In this document: positions 8,126-19,168 of the stretch, piece by piece
How positions within the stretch are numbered: the stretch's first letter is position 1
Layout: every line of letters begins with the position of its first letter
Assembly: GCF_022842045.1 (NCBI RefSeq)
Contig: NZ_JALHQI010000003.1
Span: 20,141-84,140 of the forward strand
DNA length: 64,000 nt
Origin: Arenimonas sp.
Lineage (GTDB): Bacteria; Pseudomonadota; Gammaproteobacteria; Xanthomonadales; Xanthomonadaceae
Reading direction: 5' to 3'
The notes under the pieces: model-generated
Databases searched by the model: none
Seen by the model: the letters and a program-made list of their open reading frames with translations, nothing else
What the model was told of the DNA's origin: nothing
Position numbers and translations under genes: made by a program

Positions 8126-8551
8126 TTAGATGCAGCCGGTCGGCAGGTACTTGGCGTCCAGACCACCGGTGATGGTGCAGTCCCAGGCGCCCGACTGGGT
8201 GCGGGTCAGCTTGACGAACTTGCCGGCGACCTTCGGGTTGCCCGCCAGCTCGCACTGGATCTGCTGGCCGCTGGTGGCCGCCACGGTGCCGTTGGTGATG
8301 GTGGTGGTGCAGCGGGCGGTCTTGCCCTGCAGGCCGATGTCGGCCAGCACGACCGCCGCGGTCGGGGTGCCGCGCTGGATGCGCTCTTCGAACGCCGTCA
8401 CGCCGCCACGGATGTCGGCCAGGCCGGTGGTGACCTGCGAGCGGGCGATGTAGTCCTGGTAAGCCGGCAGAGCAATGGCGGCCAGGATGGCGATGATCGC
8501 GACCACGATCATCAGTTCGATCAGGGTGAAGCCTTTCTGGATGTTCTTCAT
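8126..8551 (-). CDS. pilA: Type IV major pilin PilA
   Basis: A 141-residue type IVa prepilin with leader MKNIQKG, PilD cleavage before Phe, Glu5, and the hydrophobic helix [20 protein letters not shown]. Residues near the C-terminus ([19 protein letters not shown]) match the disulfide-bonded D-loop of PAK-like pilins; ARCTT and IQCEL give a second Cys pair. It polymerises into the pilus used for twitching motility, attachment and DNA uptake. Expression is probably driven by the sigma-54-type promoter at 8647-8662 under PilR, encoded 3.4 kb away. It is the first gene of the leftward run. Confidence 0.95.
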   Translation of the reverse strand: MKNIQKGFTLIELMIVVAIIAILAAIALPAYQDYIARSQVTTGLADIRGGVTAFEERIQRGTPTAAVVLADIGLQGKTARCTTTITNGTVAATSGQQIQCELAGNPKVAGKFVKLTRTQSGAWDCTITGGLDAKYLPTGCI

Positions 8552-8646
8552 TTGTGTAACCCCTAGGGTAGATTGTGATTGTCACGTGCCAAAGCCGGTA
8601 TTGCCGTCCTTGGGTAGCCGTGCGGTTGCACGTGCCATGACACTGA

Positions 8647-8662
8647 TGCATCAACTGTGCCA
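8647..8662 (-). promoter_or_regulatory. Sigma-54-type promoter of pilA
   Basis: On the minus strand TGGCAC-N5-ATGCA gives the -24 GG and -12 GC dinucleotides at the required 10-base spacing, one mismatch from the TGGCAC-N5-TTGCA consensus. The predicted transcript starts near 8636, leaving an 85-base leader before pilA. It fits PilR being a sigma-54 activator. Two other TGGCAC boxes nearby lack a properly spaced -12 element. The rest of the 306-bp gap up to 8857 shows nothing further except GGGGAG before the rightward gene. Confidence 0.7.
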
Positions 8663-8857
8663 GCCTCTAGAAGGCCGACACAGGCCGGAGTATAGGCTTG
8701 TAGTCGAACGTGAACGCAAGCTTTCCGAGGACAGGTCAATAGCTGACGCAATGGGTCAGTTTGTGACGCCAACCGTGTTTCATCGGCGGCTGGACGGCCC
8801 CGCCCCGGGCTGGGCTATCCTCCCGACCTTGCAGGCCGTTTCAGACGGGGAGAGTCG

Positions 8858-11800
8858 ATGAATACTTTGGGGAGGGGCCTGGAACGGTCCCTGATGGGCT
8901 TGTTCGTGGCGTCCGGCTTTGCCGGGTTGATCTACCAGGCCATCTGGTCGCACTACCTCGGCCTGAGCCTGGGCCACGCCGCCTACGCCCAAACCCTCGT
9001 GCTCGCGATCTTCATGGGCGGCATGGCGCTAGGCGCTTGGCTGGTCAGCCGCTTCGGCACCGGCTGGCGCCGTCTGATCCTCGCCTACGCCATCGTCGAG
9101 ATCGTGATCGGCGTGGCGGGCTTGCTGTTCCATCCGTTTTTCGTGGCCTACACCGATTTCTCGCAGGGCACGATTTACCCGGGCCTGAGTTCGCCCGGCT
9201 CCGTGAGTGCCTGGCAGTGGGGCACCGCGGCCCTGCTGATCGCGCCGCAGAGCGTGCTGCTGGGCATGACCTTCCCGCTCATGAGCGGCGGTTACCTGCG
9301 CGTGGCGCCGCGCGAGGACGGCGAGATCCTCGGCGGCCTGTACTTCACCAACAGCATCGGCGCCGCGGCGGGTGCGCTGGCGGCCACCTTCCTGCTGCTG
9401 CCCTGGGTAGGCATGCCGGGGGCGATCCTCATTGCCGGTGCCGTGAACCTGGGCGTGGGCGTGCTCGCGTGGATGGTGTCGCGCCGGGCGGACGCCCAGC
9501 CTGCGCCCAAGGTCGCGGCCGTCACCGTGGCCGAAACCCCGCCGGCCAATCGCGGCTTCTACCGCATGATGCTGGCGGCCGCGTGCATCACGGGCGCCAG
9601 TTCCTTCGTCTATGAGATCGGCTGGGTGCGCCTGCTGAACCAGGCCCTGGGCACCACGGTCCATTCCTTTGAGCTGATGCTGTCGGCGTTCATCCTGGGC
9701 CTGGCCTTCGGTGGCCTGTGGATCCGCAAGCGCAGCTCGCGCATTGGTGACCCCGTGGCCTATGCCGGCTATGCCCAGGTGTTCATGGGCATCGCGGCCC
9801 TGATCTCCATCCCCATCTTCAGCCAGAGCTTCCGTTGGGTGGGCGCCATGGTGGAGGCCCTGCCCAAGACCGACGCCGGCTACACGATGTTCACCCTGGG
9901 AAGCGGCGGCATCGCCCTGCTGGTGATGTTCCCGGCGGCCTTTTTCGCCGGCATGACCCTTCCGCTGTTCACCATGGCCCTGCTGCGCCGCCAGTGCGGC
10001 GAGGCCAGCATCGGGCGCGTGTATGCGGCCAACACCCTTGGCGCCATCATCGGCGTGATGCTGGCGGTGCATGTGCTGATCCCGACGCTGGGCCTGCGCC
10101 TGGCGGTCACGGTGGGCGCGGTGGCCGACATCGTCCTGGGCGTGGTGCTGCTGCGGATGTACAGCGCCAACGTGTCGCGCAAGGGCTACGGGCTGGCCGT
10201 GGCGGCCAGCGTGGTGGTGATCGCGGGCAGCCTGGTGGGCGGCCAGCTGGATCCGCGCTCGCTGGCGTCGGGCGTGTTCCGGCATGGGCAGGCCAGCATC
10301 AGTGAAGGCGCGAAGATCTATTACTTCCGCGACGGCAAGACCGCCACCATCGCCGTGATGGGCCACAATTCGATCGCTTCGATCGCCACGAATGGCAAGT
10401 CCGACGCTTCCCTGCAGATGATCGATGCCCTGCCGCCTTCGCCCGACGAGGTGACGATGCTGATGGCCGGTTCGTTGCCGCTGGTCATCCATCCCGACCC
10501 CAAGGACATCGCCATCATTGGCTGGGGCTCGGGGCTGACCACCCATACCTTGCTCGGCAGTCCGGTGCCGCGCCTGGTCGAGACCATCGAGATCGAGCGG
10601 GCCATGTACGACGGGGCCCGGCTGTTCGGTGACCGGGTGGCCCGCGCCTACGAAGATCCCCGGTCGGTGATCCACATCGACGACGCGCGAACCTATTTCT
10701 CGACGGGCAAGAAGTCCTACGACGTCATCGTCTCCGAACCGTCGAACCCCTGGGTGAGCGGCGTCAGCTCCCTGTTCACGCAGCAATTCTATGCCTTCCT
10801 GCGCGGGCACCTGAACGAGGGCGGCATCCTGATCCAGTGGCTGCAGTCCTACGAGCTCGACGACCAGCTCCTGGCGACGATGCTGGCGGCGCTGCGCGAG
10901 GAATTCCCGCACATCGACGTTTACATCACCAACTCGGCCGACCTGCTGTTCGTTTCCAGCCAGCAGCCGCTGCCCCCGCTGGATGCCTCGCGCATCGGCG
11001 ACGGGCCCTTGGCGCGCGAGTTGGCGCGCGTTGGCCTGGCCGGCAAGTACGACTACCAGGCGCGCCGCATCGGTTCGCAGGACCTGCTCAGCGCCGTGGC
11101 ACTGCTCAATGGCGCCGTGCCGCATTCGGACTTCTACCCGGTGTTGTCCCTGGAGGGTCCGAAGGCACGCTTCGTCAACGCCAGTGCCTGGGGTCTGAAT
11201 TCGCTGCTGGTGATGGGCATGCCGGTGCTTGAGATGACGGACGGTCGCGAGCCCGTGCCTGCCGCGGGCTCGGTGGTGTACGACCCGGAAAGCCATGGCG
11301 CGCAGTTGCAGTGGACTGCGCTGGGTATTCGCACCTCCATGACCGAAGGCGACGATGTCGTGCTCGAGGCCGTCGAGAAAGACATGGTCACGTGGGTCGA
11401 ACGTGCGCGCAGCCTGTCCGAGCCCGGGCAGATGGATGTGCAGAAGTGGCTGGAGGCCGTTGGCGTGTTGGCGGAGGCATCCGTTTCACGACTGCCTCCC
11501 TCCGACCTGCAGGGCCTTTGGATTGCCCCGTCCTGGATCGATGCCGCGGCGCAGCCGGCCCAGGTCGCGACGGTCTTGGCGGCCTATGAAGCCGTGGCCA
11601 GCCGCGACGCCGCCCAGATGCAGCAGCGGGGCATCGAGGCCCTGGACGCGCTCGACGCCAACGCGCCGCAGCGCGTCCGGGAGCACATGCTGATGGCCGC
11701 GATGCTGGGAGCCTGTGCCACCGGCGGCCCCGATGCGCTTCGCGCGGTTGAGCGCGAACACGGTTCGAAGGTGCGGCCCGTCGACAGCTACGGTTTTGCG

Positions 11801-11863
11801 CGGTCCTTCTTGCTGGCCTGGGTCGATCTTCCGGACAGCACCTGCAAGGCCCCCGCCTACTGA
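8858..11863 (+). CDS. Fused MFS-like membrane protein / spermidine synthase-like protein
   Basis: 1001 residues, start preceded by GGGGAGAG. Residues 1-460 contain about twelve hydrophobic helices in two halves (SGFAGLIYQAIW at the start, a second SSFVYEIGWVRLLNQ repeat near 250), the pattern of the fused MFS/spermidine synthase family. Residues 480-720 form the polyamine-synthase fold: IAIIGWGSGLTTHTLLGSP as nucleotide-binding loop, ETIEIERAMYDGARLF, HIDDARTYF and VSEPSNPWVSGVSSLFTQQF. The usual catalytic aspartate of soluble SpeE (D-x-x-x-P) is replaced by SEPSNP, so spermidine synthesis is doubtful. The last 280 residues are soluble and unassigned. It sits between the pilins and pilRS. Confidence 0.85.
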   Translation: MNTLGRGLERSLMGLFVASGFAGLIYQAIWSHYLGLSLGHAAYAQTLVLAIFMGGMALGAWLVSRFGTGWRRLILAYAIVEIVIGVAGLLFHPFFVAYTDFSQGTIYPGLSSPGSVSAWQWGTAALLIAPQSVLLGMTFPLMSGGYLRVAPREDGEILGGLYFTNSIGAAAGALAATFLLLPWVGMPGAILIAGAVNLGVGVLAWMVSRRADAQPAPKVAAVTVAETPPANRGFYRMMLAAACITGASSFVYEIGWVRLLNQALGTTVHSFELMLSAFILGLAFGGLWIRKRSSRIGDPVAYAGYAQVFMGIAALISIPIFSQSFRWVGAMVEALPKTDAGYTMFTLGSGGIALLVMFPAAFFAGMTLPLFTMALLRRQCGEASIGRVYAANTLGAIIGVMLAVHVLIPTLGLRLAVTVGAVADIVLGVVLLRMYSANVSRKGYGLAVAASVVVIAGSLVGGQLDPRSLASGVFRHGQASISEGAKIYYFRDGKTATIAVMGHNSIASIATNGKSDASLQMIDALPPSPDEVTMLMAGSLPLVIHPDPKDIAIIGWGSGLTTHTLLGSPVPRLVETIEIERAMYDGARLFGDRVARAYEDPRSVIHIDDARTYFSTGKKSYDVIVSEPSNPWVSGVSSLFTQQFYAFLRGHLNEGGILIQWLQSYELDDQLLATMLAALREEFPHIDVYITNSADLLFVSSQQPLPPLDASRIGDGPLARELARVGLAGKYDYQARRIGSQDLLSAVALLNGAVPHSDFYPVLSLEGPKARFVNASAWGLNSLLVMGMPVLEMTDGREPVPAAGSVVYDPESHGAQLQWTALGIRTSMTEGDDVVLEAVEKDMVTWVERARSLSEPGQMDVQKWLEAVGVLAEASVSRLPPSDLQGLWIAPSWIDAAAQPAQVATVLAAYEAVASRDAAQMQQRGIEALDALDANAPQRVREHMLMAAMLGACATGGPDALRAVEREHGSKVRPVDSYGFARSFLLAWVDLPDSTCKAPAY

Positions 11864-11870
11864 CGAACAC

Positions 11871-11899
11871 CCACCCGCGCGGCCATGCCGCGCGGGTGG
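11871..11899. terminator. Bidirectional hairpin terminator between converging genes
   Basis: CCACCCGCGCGGC and its exact complement give a 13-bp stem with the loop CAT, located 8 bases after the spermidine synthase-like gene and 13 bases after pilR on the other strand. It is symmetric, so it could serve both transcripts. No T-run follows on either strand. Confidence 0.6.
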
Positions 11900-11911
11900 A
11901 GGCCCGGGACC

Positions 11912-13294
11912 TCACTCCATCCCCAACTTCTTCAGCTTGTACCGCAACGCCCGGAACGTGATGCCAAGGTGCATCGCCGTCTTGGTCTTGTTGTAGCGGT
12001 TGGCTTCCAGCGCCTTCTGGATCGTCTCGCGCTCCATTTGCTCGATGGCGTCCGGCAGCGGCGTGCCGTCCGGACCAAAGGCGGTGGGCGAGGGCGGGGC
12101 GGCGGTGCGCAGCGGCGCGTCGGCTTCCTGGCCGATCAGGCTGTCCACCTGGGGCAGGTAGAGGTCCGCCACTTCAATGCGGTGGCCTTCGCACAGGGCG
12201 ACGGCGCGTTCGAGGATGTTCTCGAGCTCGCGCACGTTGCCGGGGAAGGGGTAGGCTGCCAGTGCGGCCTCGGCTTCCTCGGAAAGGCCCGGCAGGGCTT
12301 CGGGCTGTTCGCCGGCCAGGCGCTTGAGGATGGCGGCGGAGATCACGCCGATGTCCTCGCGGCGCTGGCGCAGCGGCGGCACCGCCAGTTCGATCACGTT
12401 GATGCGGTAGTAGAGGTCCTGGCGGAACTTGCCGTCCTCGACCAGGCGCGCCAGGTTCTTGTGGGTGGCCGAGAGGATGCGTACGTCGACCGGCATTTCC
12501 GCCGGTGCGCCGACCGGACGCACGCACTTCTCCTGGATCACGCGCAGCAGCTTCACCTGCATGTGCAGCGGCAGTTCGGCCACTTCGTCCAGGAACAGGG
12601 TGCCGCCATTGGCGGCCTGGAACAGGCCTTCCTTGTCGGCGTGGGCGCCGGTGAAACTGCCCTTCTTGTGGCCGAACAGTTCGCTCTCCATCAGCTCGGA
12701 CGGGATCGCGCCGCAGTTCACCGGCACGAAGTTGCCACCCGCGCGTGAACCCTGTTCGTGGATCAGCCGCGCCACCAGCTCCTTGCCCACGCCCGATTCA
12801 CCGCTGATGTACACCGGCGCCTGGCTGCGCGCGACGCGGCCGATGGTCTGCCGCAGCTGCTGCATGCGCGGCGAATCGCCGATCAGGCGGTTGCTGGCGG
12901 GCGTGGCGGTGCGGCGCTGTTCGTTGAGGTCGAGCGCGTGCTGCACCAGCCGGCGCAGCACCGAGAGGTCCACCGGCTTGGTGACGAAATCGAAGGCGCC
13001 GGCCTTCAGCGCCTGCACCGCGGCCTCGACGTTGCCGAAGGCGGTGATCATCGCCACCGGCGTGTCCGGATAACGCTGGGCGATGTGCTCGATCAGGTCC
13101 TGGCCCGAACCGTCCGGCAGGCGCATGTCGGTCAGGCACAGGTCGTAGTTGGCCTGGGCCAGCTGGGCGCGCGCGCTCGACAGGTCGGCCGCCGTGTCCA
13201 CCCGCAGGCCCATCCGGCCCAGGGTCAGGACCAGCAACTCCCGGATGTCGCGTTCATCATCGACCACGAGGGCGCTGCGGGGGGTCGTCATCAC
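11912..13294 (-). CDS. pilR: PilR, NtrC-type sigma-54 response regulator
   Basis: 460 residues in three domains. The receiver (1-120) has SALVVDDERDIREL and phospho-acceptor Asp in CLTDMRLPDGSG. The AAA+ sigma-54 interaction domain (about 135-375) has Walker A GESGVGKELVARL, the GAFTGA-type loop as GSFTGA, and Walker B GGTLFLDEVAELPL. The Fis-type helix-turn-helix is at the C-terminus (NRYNKTKTAMHLGITFRALR). It activates sigma-54 promoters, chiefly pilA. Either of two adjacent ATGs may start translation. pilS lies 50 bp upstream in the same direction, so the pair is co-transcribed. Confidence 0.95.
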   Translation of the reverse strand: MMTTPRSALVVDDERDIRELLVLTLGRMGLRVDTAADLSSARAQLAQANYDLCLTDMRLPDGSGQDLIEHIAQRYPDTPVAMITAFGNVEAAVQALKAGAFDFVTKPVDLSVLRRLVQHALDLNEQRRTATPASNRLIGDSPRMQQLRQTIGRVARSQAPVYISGESGVGKELVARLIHEQGSRAGGNFVPVNCGAIPSELMESELFGHKKGSFTGAHADKEGLFQAANGGTLFLDEVAELPLHMQVKLLRVIQEKCVRPVGAPAEMPVDVRILSATHKNLARLVEDGKFRQDLYYRINVIELAVPPLRQRREDIGVISAAILKRLAGEQPEALPGLSEEAEAALAAYPFPGNVRELENILERAVALCEGHRIEVADLYLPQVDSLIGQEADAPLRTAAPPSPTAFGPDGTPLPDAIEQMERETIQKALEANRYNKTKTAMHLGITFRALRYKLKKLGME

Positions 13295-13344
13295 TTACCG
13301 ATCGGGGGACGGGAACACCTACACATTAGCTGAAGGCGTGGGTC

Positions 13345-14982
13345 TCAGGCCAGATTGAGCCGGCCCCTGGGACCGTCGTCCTGCATCAGGGTCATGCCCG
13401 GGGGCAGGATGACCCGGAAGCAGCTTCCGCCGCCCGGCACCGGCTGGTAGGTCAGCGTGCACTGGTTGGCCTCGCACAGCTGCTTGGCGATGTAGAGGCC
13501 CAGGCCGGTGCCGTGCTCACTGGTCGTATAGAACGGAGTGAAGATCTGTTCGGCCACCGCCGCCGGGATGCCCGGGCCCCGGTCCAGCACGTTCAGTTCG
13601 GGCGGCGCCCCGGGCGGCGCGCTGGGTACCGAGACCGTCACCTTGGCCGGCTCGCCCGGCATGCGGCCGTAGGTCAGGGCGTTCTGGACCAGGATGGTCA
13701 GCACCTGGTGCAGGTGCCGCGGGTCGGCCATGGCCAGGGTGCTGCGGTGGCTGACCGACTGCAGGATGTCGGTCTCGAGCGGGTGGCTGGCCCGGTACTC
13801 GTCCACGAAGCGGCGGGCGAACTGGCTGATGTCCAGGGTTTCCGGCTGCGAGCGCTCGCGGCGGGCCAGGCCCAGGATGTCCTGGACGATGCCGTTCATG
13901 CGCTGGCACTGGGTATGGATGATCTCCAGCAGGCGCCGGTCGGCGTCGGGCAGCACCGCGGTTTCCTCCAGCAGCTGCACCGAGTAGTTGATGGCCGCCA
14001 GCGGGTTGCGGATCTCGTGGGCGATGCTGGCCGACAGCCGGCCCAGCGTGGCCAGGGTCAGCTCCTCGGCGCGGTCGGAGTAGATGCGGCTGTCGTCCAG
14101 GAAGATAAGGAACAGGTTGTCGGTGAGGCTGAGCGATACGAAGCGGGGCAGTACCTCGGGCGCACCCTCGGCCAGGGTCATGGCCCGCGGGATTTCGCCC
14201 CGGCCCTGGCGCCACAGCAGCAGGGCGCGATGCAGGTCCTTGGCGATGTCGGCCAGCTGCTGGCGGTCGGGCGAGGGCTTGCCGAGCAGACCCCAGGCGG
14301 CCTCGTTGCAGACCTTTACCCGGTGCTCGCCGTCCACCACCAGGATGCCGGTGCGCATGCGCCGGATCACCAGCTCGTTGATCTCGGCCTGGTTGGCGAG
14401 CTCTTCGCCGCGCTTCTCGGCCAGGGCCTGGGACTCGGACACCTGGCGGCTGAGCAGTTCGCACAGCACGGCCGTCGCCAGGTAGGTCACGCTGAACATC
14501 ACCGACTCCGCCAGCGGGCGGGCATTGAGCGGGTCGAAGGTGCGGTTGATCAGGCTGTCGGCCAGCACCAGCACGGCCGCCGCGGTGGCGAAACCCAGGC
14601 CTGCGCGCTGCGGCAGGATCAGCGCGCCGGCGCCGACGTTGAAAAGCATCAGCAGCGCGATCCCGCCCTGGCTGCCGCTGGTGGTGGCCAGTACGCCGGC
14701 GGCCACCAGCAGGTCCAGCCCCAGGCCCAGCGCCGCCTGCCGCCGTGGCGGCATCTGGCTTCGAAAGCTGGCGTAAACCATGACCAGCGCCGCGATGAAG
14801 TAACCCACCACCAGGGCCTGCAGGATCCCGGCCTGCCGGATCTCCAGCATCAGCGAGCCCAGCGGGCTGAAGGCCACCAGCGCAAGCAGCGCCGCTTCCA
14901 GCACCCGGTAAAGGGTGAAGAAATACAGCTCCCGGCGCTGCGGGGAGGTGGCGTGGGCGTTTCGACGGGTAGGGGGCGCCAT
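13345..14982 (-). CDS. pilS: PilS, membrane sensor histidine kinase
   Basis: 545 residues from the ATG at 14982; a longer open frame to 15099 would run into the sucC leader and is rejected. Six hydrophobic helices lie before residue 190, then a PAS-like segment ([20 protein letters not shown]), the H-box [21 protein letters not shown]-box [10 protein letters not shown], and G-boxes [20 protein letters not shown] and [12 protein letters not shown]. It senses a membrane signal, in Pseudomonas unassembled PilA, and phosphorylates PilR. Divergent to sucC. Confidence 0.95.
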   Translation of the reverse strand: MAPPTRRNAHATSPQRRELYFFTLYRVLEAALLALVAFSPLGSLMLEIRQAGILQALVVGYFIAALVMVYASFRSQMPPRRQAALGLGLDLLVAAGVLATTSGSQGGIALLMLFNVGAGALILPQRAGLGFATAAAVLVLADSLINRTFDPLNARPLAESVMFSVTYLATAVLCELLSRQVSESQALAEKRGEELANQAEINELVIRRMRTGILVVDGEHRVKVCNEAAWGLLGKPSPDRQQLADIAKDLHRALLLWRQGRGEIPRAMTLAEGAPEVLPRFVSLSLTDNLFLIFLDDSRIYSDRAEELTLATLGRLSASIAHEIRNPLAAINYSVQLLEETAVLPDADRRLLEIIHTQCQRMNGIVQDILGLARRERSQPETLDISQFARRFVDEYRASHPLETDILQSVSHRSTLAMADPRHLHQVLTILVQNALTYGRMPGEPAKVTVSVPSAPPGAPPELNVLDRGPGIPAAVAEQIFTPFYTTSEHGTGLGLYIAKQLCEANQCTLTYQPVPGGGSCFRVILPPGMTLMQDDGPRGRLNLA

Positions 14983-15041
14983 GCCCGGATTATGCCTGTG
15001 AACCCGCCCGGCCCCGCCTGCGGGCCCGGGCGGCAGGCCTT

Positions 15042-15070
15042 TTGCCTTTGCCGGAGGGGTCGGCGACAAT
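15042..15070 (+). promoter_or_regulatory. Candidate sigma-70 promoter for sucCD
   Basis: TTGCCT and GACAAT are separated by exactly 17 bases, with the predicted start near 15077 and the sucC ATG at 15114. The element lies in the 131-bp region shared with divergent pilS. Found by eye only. Confidence 0.4.
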
Positions 15071-15113
15071 ACCGCCCCTCGCTCGCGAGCCCTCCCCAAG
15101 CACAGGTAGCCGC

Positions 15114-16274
<1,161 letters not shown>

Positions 16275-16293
16275 GCCAAGGACACGAATAAAA

Positions 16294-17169
<876 letters not shown>

Positions 17170-17177
17170 CGGCCTTG

Positions 17178-17209
17178 CGGCCGCGCACGGGGCTTCCCGG
17201 GCGCGGCCG
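17178..17209 (+). terminator. Terminator of the sucCD operon
   Basis: CGGCCGCGC and GCGCGGCCG form a 9-bp stem around a partly paired 14-base loop, followed by TTTCCCCC. It begins 8 bases after the sucD stop. Confidence 0.6.
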
Positions 17210-17239
17210 TTTCCCCCGGCCCCTGCGCGCCCGGCGGGC

Positions 17240-19168
17240 ATGACCACGCTGGCCTACCGCCCCGAGATCGATGGCCTGCGGGCCATCGCGGTCGCCGCAG
17301 TGGTCCTTTACCACGTCGAGCCTCTCTGGCTGCCCGGCGGCTTCGTTGGCGTCGACGTCTTCTTCGTCATTTCCGGCTACCTGATCACGCGGTTGCTGGC
17401 CGTTGAGTGGGATCGCGATCGCCGGATCGATTTCGCGGCGTTCTACGCCCGGCGCGTGCGCCGACTGCTGCCTGCGCTGCTCCTGGTCGTGGTGGCGGCG
17501 ATGGCGATTGCGCTCTGGGTGCTTGGCCGCAGTCCGGTGCTGCTGCAGCAGACCGCTGACTCGGGCATCGCCTCGCTGCTTTTCTTCGCGAACATCCACT
17601 TCCAGGTCGTGACCGGCGGCTACTTCGATCCCGCCGCCGACAGCCAGCCGCTCCTGCATCTTTGGTCACTGGCGGTGGAGGAACAGTTCTACCTGGTGTA
17701 TCCGCTGTTGCTCGCCCTGCTGATGCGTGGCGGCGTGCCGGCGGCGCGCCGTCGACTCCTGTTGCTGGCGCTGGGCTCACTCCTGCTGGCCGAGTACTGG
17801 GCCAACATCCGGCCGGAGCTTGCATTCTTCCAGATGCCGGCGCGGTTCTGGGAGTTGGCGGCGGGAGGCTGCGTCGCCTTGTCCGTGGCCGGTGCGGCGC
17901 CAGGCGTCGCTGCTCGTCTGGCCTTGCCGGTTGGCCTGGTCCTGGTGCTGCTGGCGTCCATTGCCACGCCGCAATGGGGTCCGTTTCCCGGCAAGTCGGC
18001 CTTGCCCGCCGTCGTGGGAAGCGTGCTCGTCCTGTGGGCACTGCACCGCGGCGTGGCCGGCGGGCCTTGGGCCTGGCTACTGCGGTCACGGCCGTTCGTA
18101 GGGCTGGGGCTGTTGTCGTACTCGCTCTATCTCTGGCACTGGCCGTTGCTGGTGATCGACAGCCAGTCGCGCATGGAAACGGCCACGGCCGCCTGGCGGC
18201 TCGGTATCGCGATGCTTGCCGTGGGATTGGCGGCGTTGACCTGGCGTTTCGTCGAACAACCCCTCCGCAAGGGCTTGTTGCGGCACCCGCTCCGCGTGAT
18301 CGCCCTGGGCCTGGCCGCGACGGCGTTGAGTGCCGGGCTGCTCGCCGCGATGGCGCGGATCGACCGTGTCCCGCCGGATGCGGCGCGAATCGCGGCGGCT
18401 GCGCGCGAGGATGTGCCGGCCTACCGGCGTGACTGCCATTTCGATATCCACGATGCCATCACGGCACTCAAGCCCAGCCGTTGCCATTCGCAGCCGGGAG
18501 TCACGCCGCGTTTCGTGCTCTGGGGGGACTCGCATGCGATGGCGTGGCAACCGTTTGCCTGGCGAATCGCAGGCGATGCCGGCCTGTCGGCACAAGGCAT
18601 CACCATGAATTCCTGTCCGCCCGCCATCGCGCCTGCGAAGGGCACGCCCTGCGAGACGCTCAACATGCTCGCGCTGGAAAGCCTGGCGCAGTCACCGCCC
18701 GGCGTACTGCTGCTGGCGCAGCGCTGGCCGTATGCAAGCAGCGATGCGGCGCCCGCGCTGCAGGTCCGCATGGCGAACCTCGAGGCGGTCCTGGCCATCG
18801 CGCCAGCGGCGGCGCAGGTGCTCGTTCTCGGGCCGCTGCCGCGACTGGACTGGCCGGGTCCGGATTGCATCACCCGTGGCTGGGAGGCGGATTGCGGGCC
18901 GACCCGGGCAGAGCATGAAGCCGCCTTCGCCGGCACCTGGTCGGCGCTGGAGGCCATGGCTCGACGCGATGCCCGGGTGACGCTGGTCGATCCCGCGCCT
19001 TTCTTCTGTGGCTCGGGGCGTTGCGAAGCCCGACGCGGGGACCTGGGCCTTTACTGGGATCGCGACCACATCACGGCCGGCGCGGCGGCCGCCTTCGCCG
19101 ATGCCTATTCCGCCGACCCGGCGCGATACACTCGCCGCGTTTCCCCGCCTGCCGAAGAGTCGCCATGA
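17240..19168 (+). CDS. Acyltransferase family 3 with C-terminal SGNH domain (OafA/YrhL type)
   Basis: 642 residues. The N-terminal acyltransferase_3 domain begins RPEIDGLRAIAVAAVVLYHV, where the final His is the proposed catalytic residue, and continues VGVDVFFVISGYLIT and WSLAVEEQFYLVYPLLLAL, with about ten membrane helices to residue 375. The periplasmic SGNH domain (from about 400) starts FVLWGDSHAMAWQPF with the nucleophile Ser and ends DRDHITAGAAAAFADAY with the Asp-x-x-His pair. Such proteins O-acetylate LPS, capsule or peptidoglycan-linked glycans. Its stop overlaps the nadE start (ATGA), an unusual pairing with a cofactor gene. Confidence 0.93.
   Translation: MTTLAYRPEIDGLRAIAVAAVVLYHVEPLWLPGGFVGVDVFFVISGYLITRLLAVEWDRDRRIDFAAFYARRVRRLLPALLLVVVAAMAIALWVLGRSPVLLQQTADSGIASLLFFANIHFQVVTGGYFDPAADSQPLLHLWSLAVEEQFYLVYPLLLALLMRGGVPAARRRLLLLALGSLLLAEYWANIRPELAFFQMPARFWELAAGGCVALSVAGAAPGVAARLALPVGLVLVLLASIATPQWGPFPGKSALPAVVGSVLVLWALHRGVAGGPWAWLLRSRPFVGLGLLSYSLYLWHWPLLVIDSQSRMETATAAWRLGIAMLAVGLAALTWRFVEQPLRKGLLRHPLRVIALGLAATALSAGLLAAMARIDRVPPDAARIAAAAREDVPAYRRDCHFDIHDAITALKPSRCHSQPGVTPRFVLWGDSHAMAWQPFAWRIAGDAGLSAQGITMNSCPPAIAPAKGTPCETLNMLALESLAQSPPGVLLLAQRWPYASSDAAPALQVRMANLEAVLAIAPAAAQVLVLGPLPRLDWPGPDCITRGWEADCGPTRAEHEAAFAGTWSALEAMARRDARVTLVDPAPFFCGSGRCEARRGDLGLYWDRDHITAGAAAAFADAYSADPARYTRRVSPPAEESP

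Noticed and set aside
8593-8638. Two other TGGCAC boxes as sigma-54 promoters for pilA
   Set aside because: The -12 GC is off by at least one base in each; only 8647-8662 has the exact GG-N10-GC spacing.
9029-11296. A 755-codon minus-strand frame opposite the MFS/spermidine synthase gene
   Set aside because: Antisense shadow with His/Gln/Arg-rich sequence, while the plus strand has clear membrane and synthase motifs.
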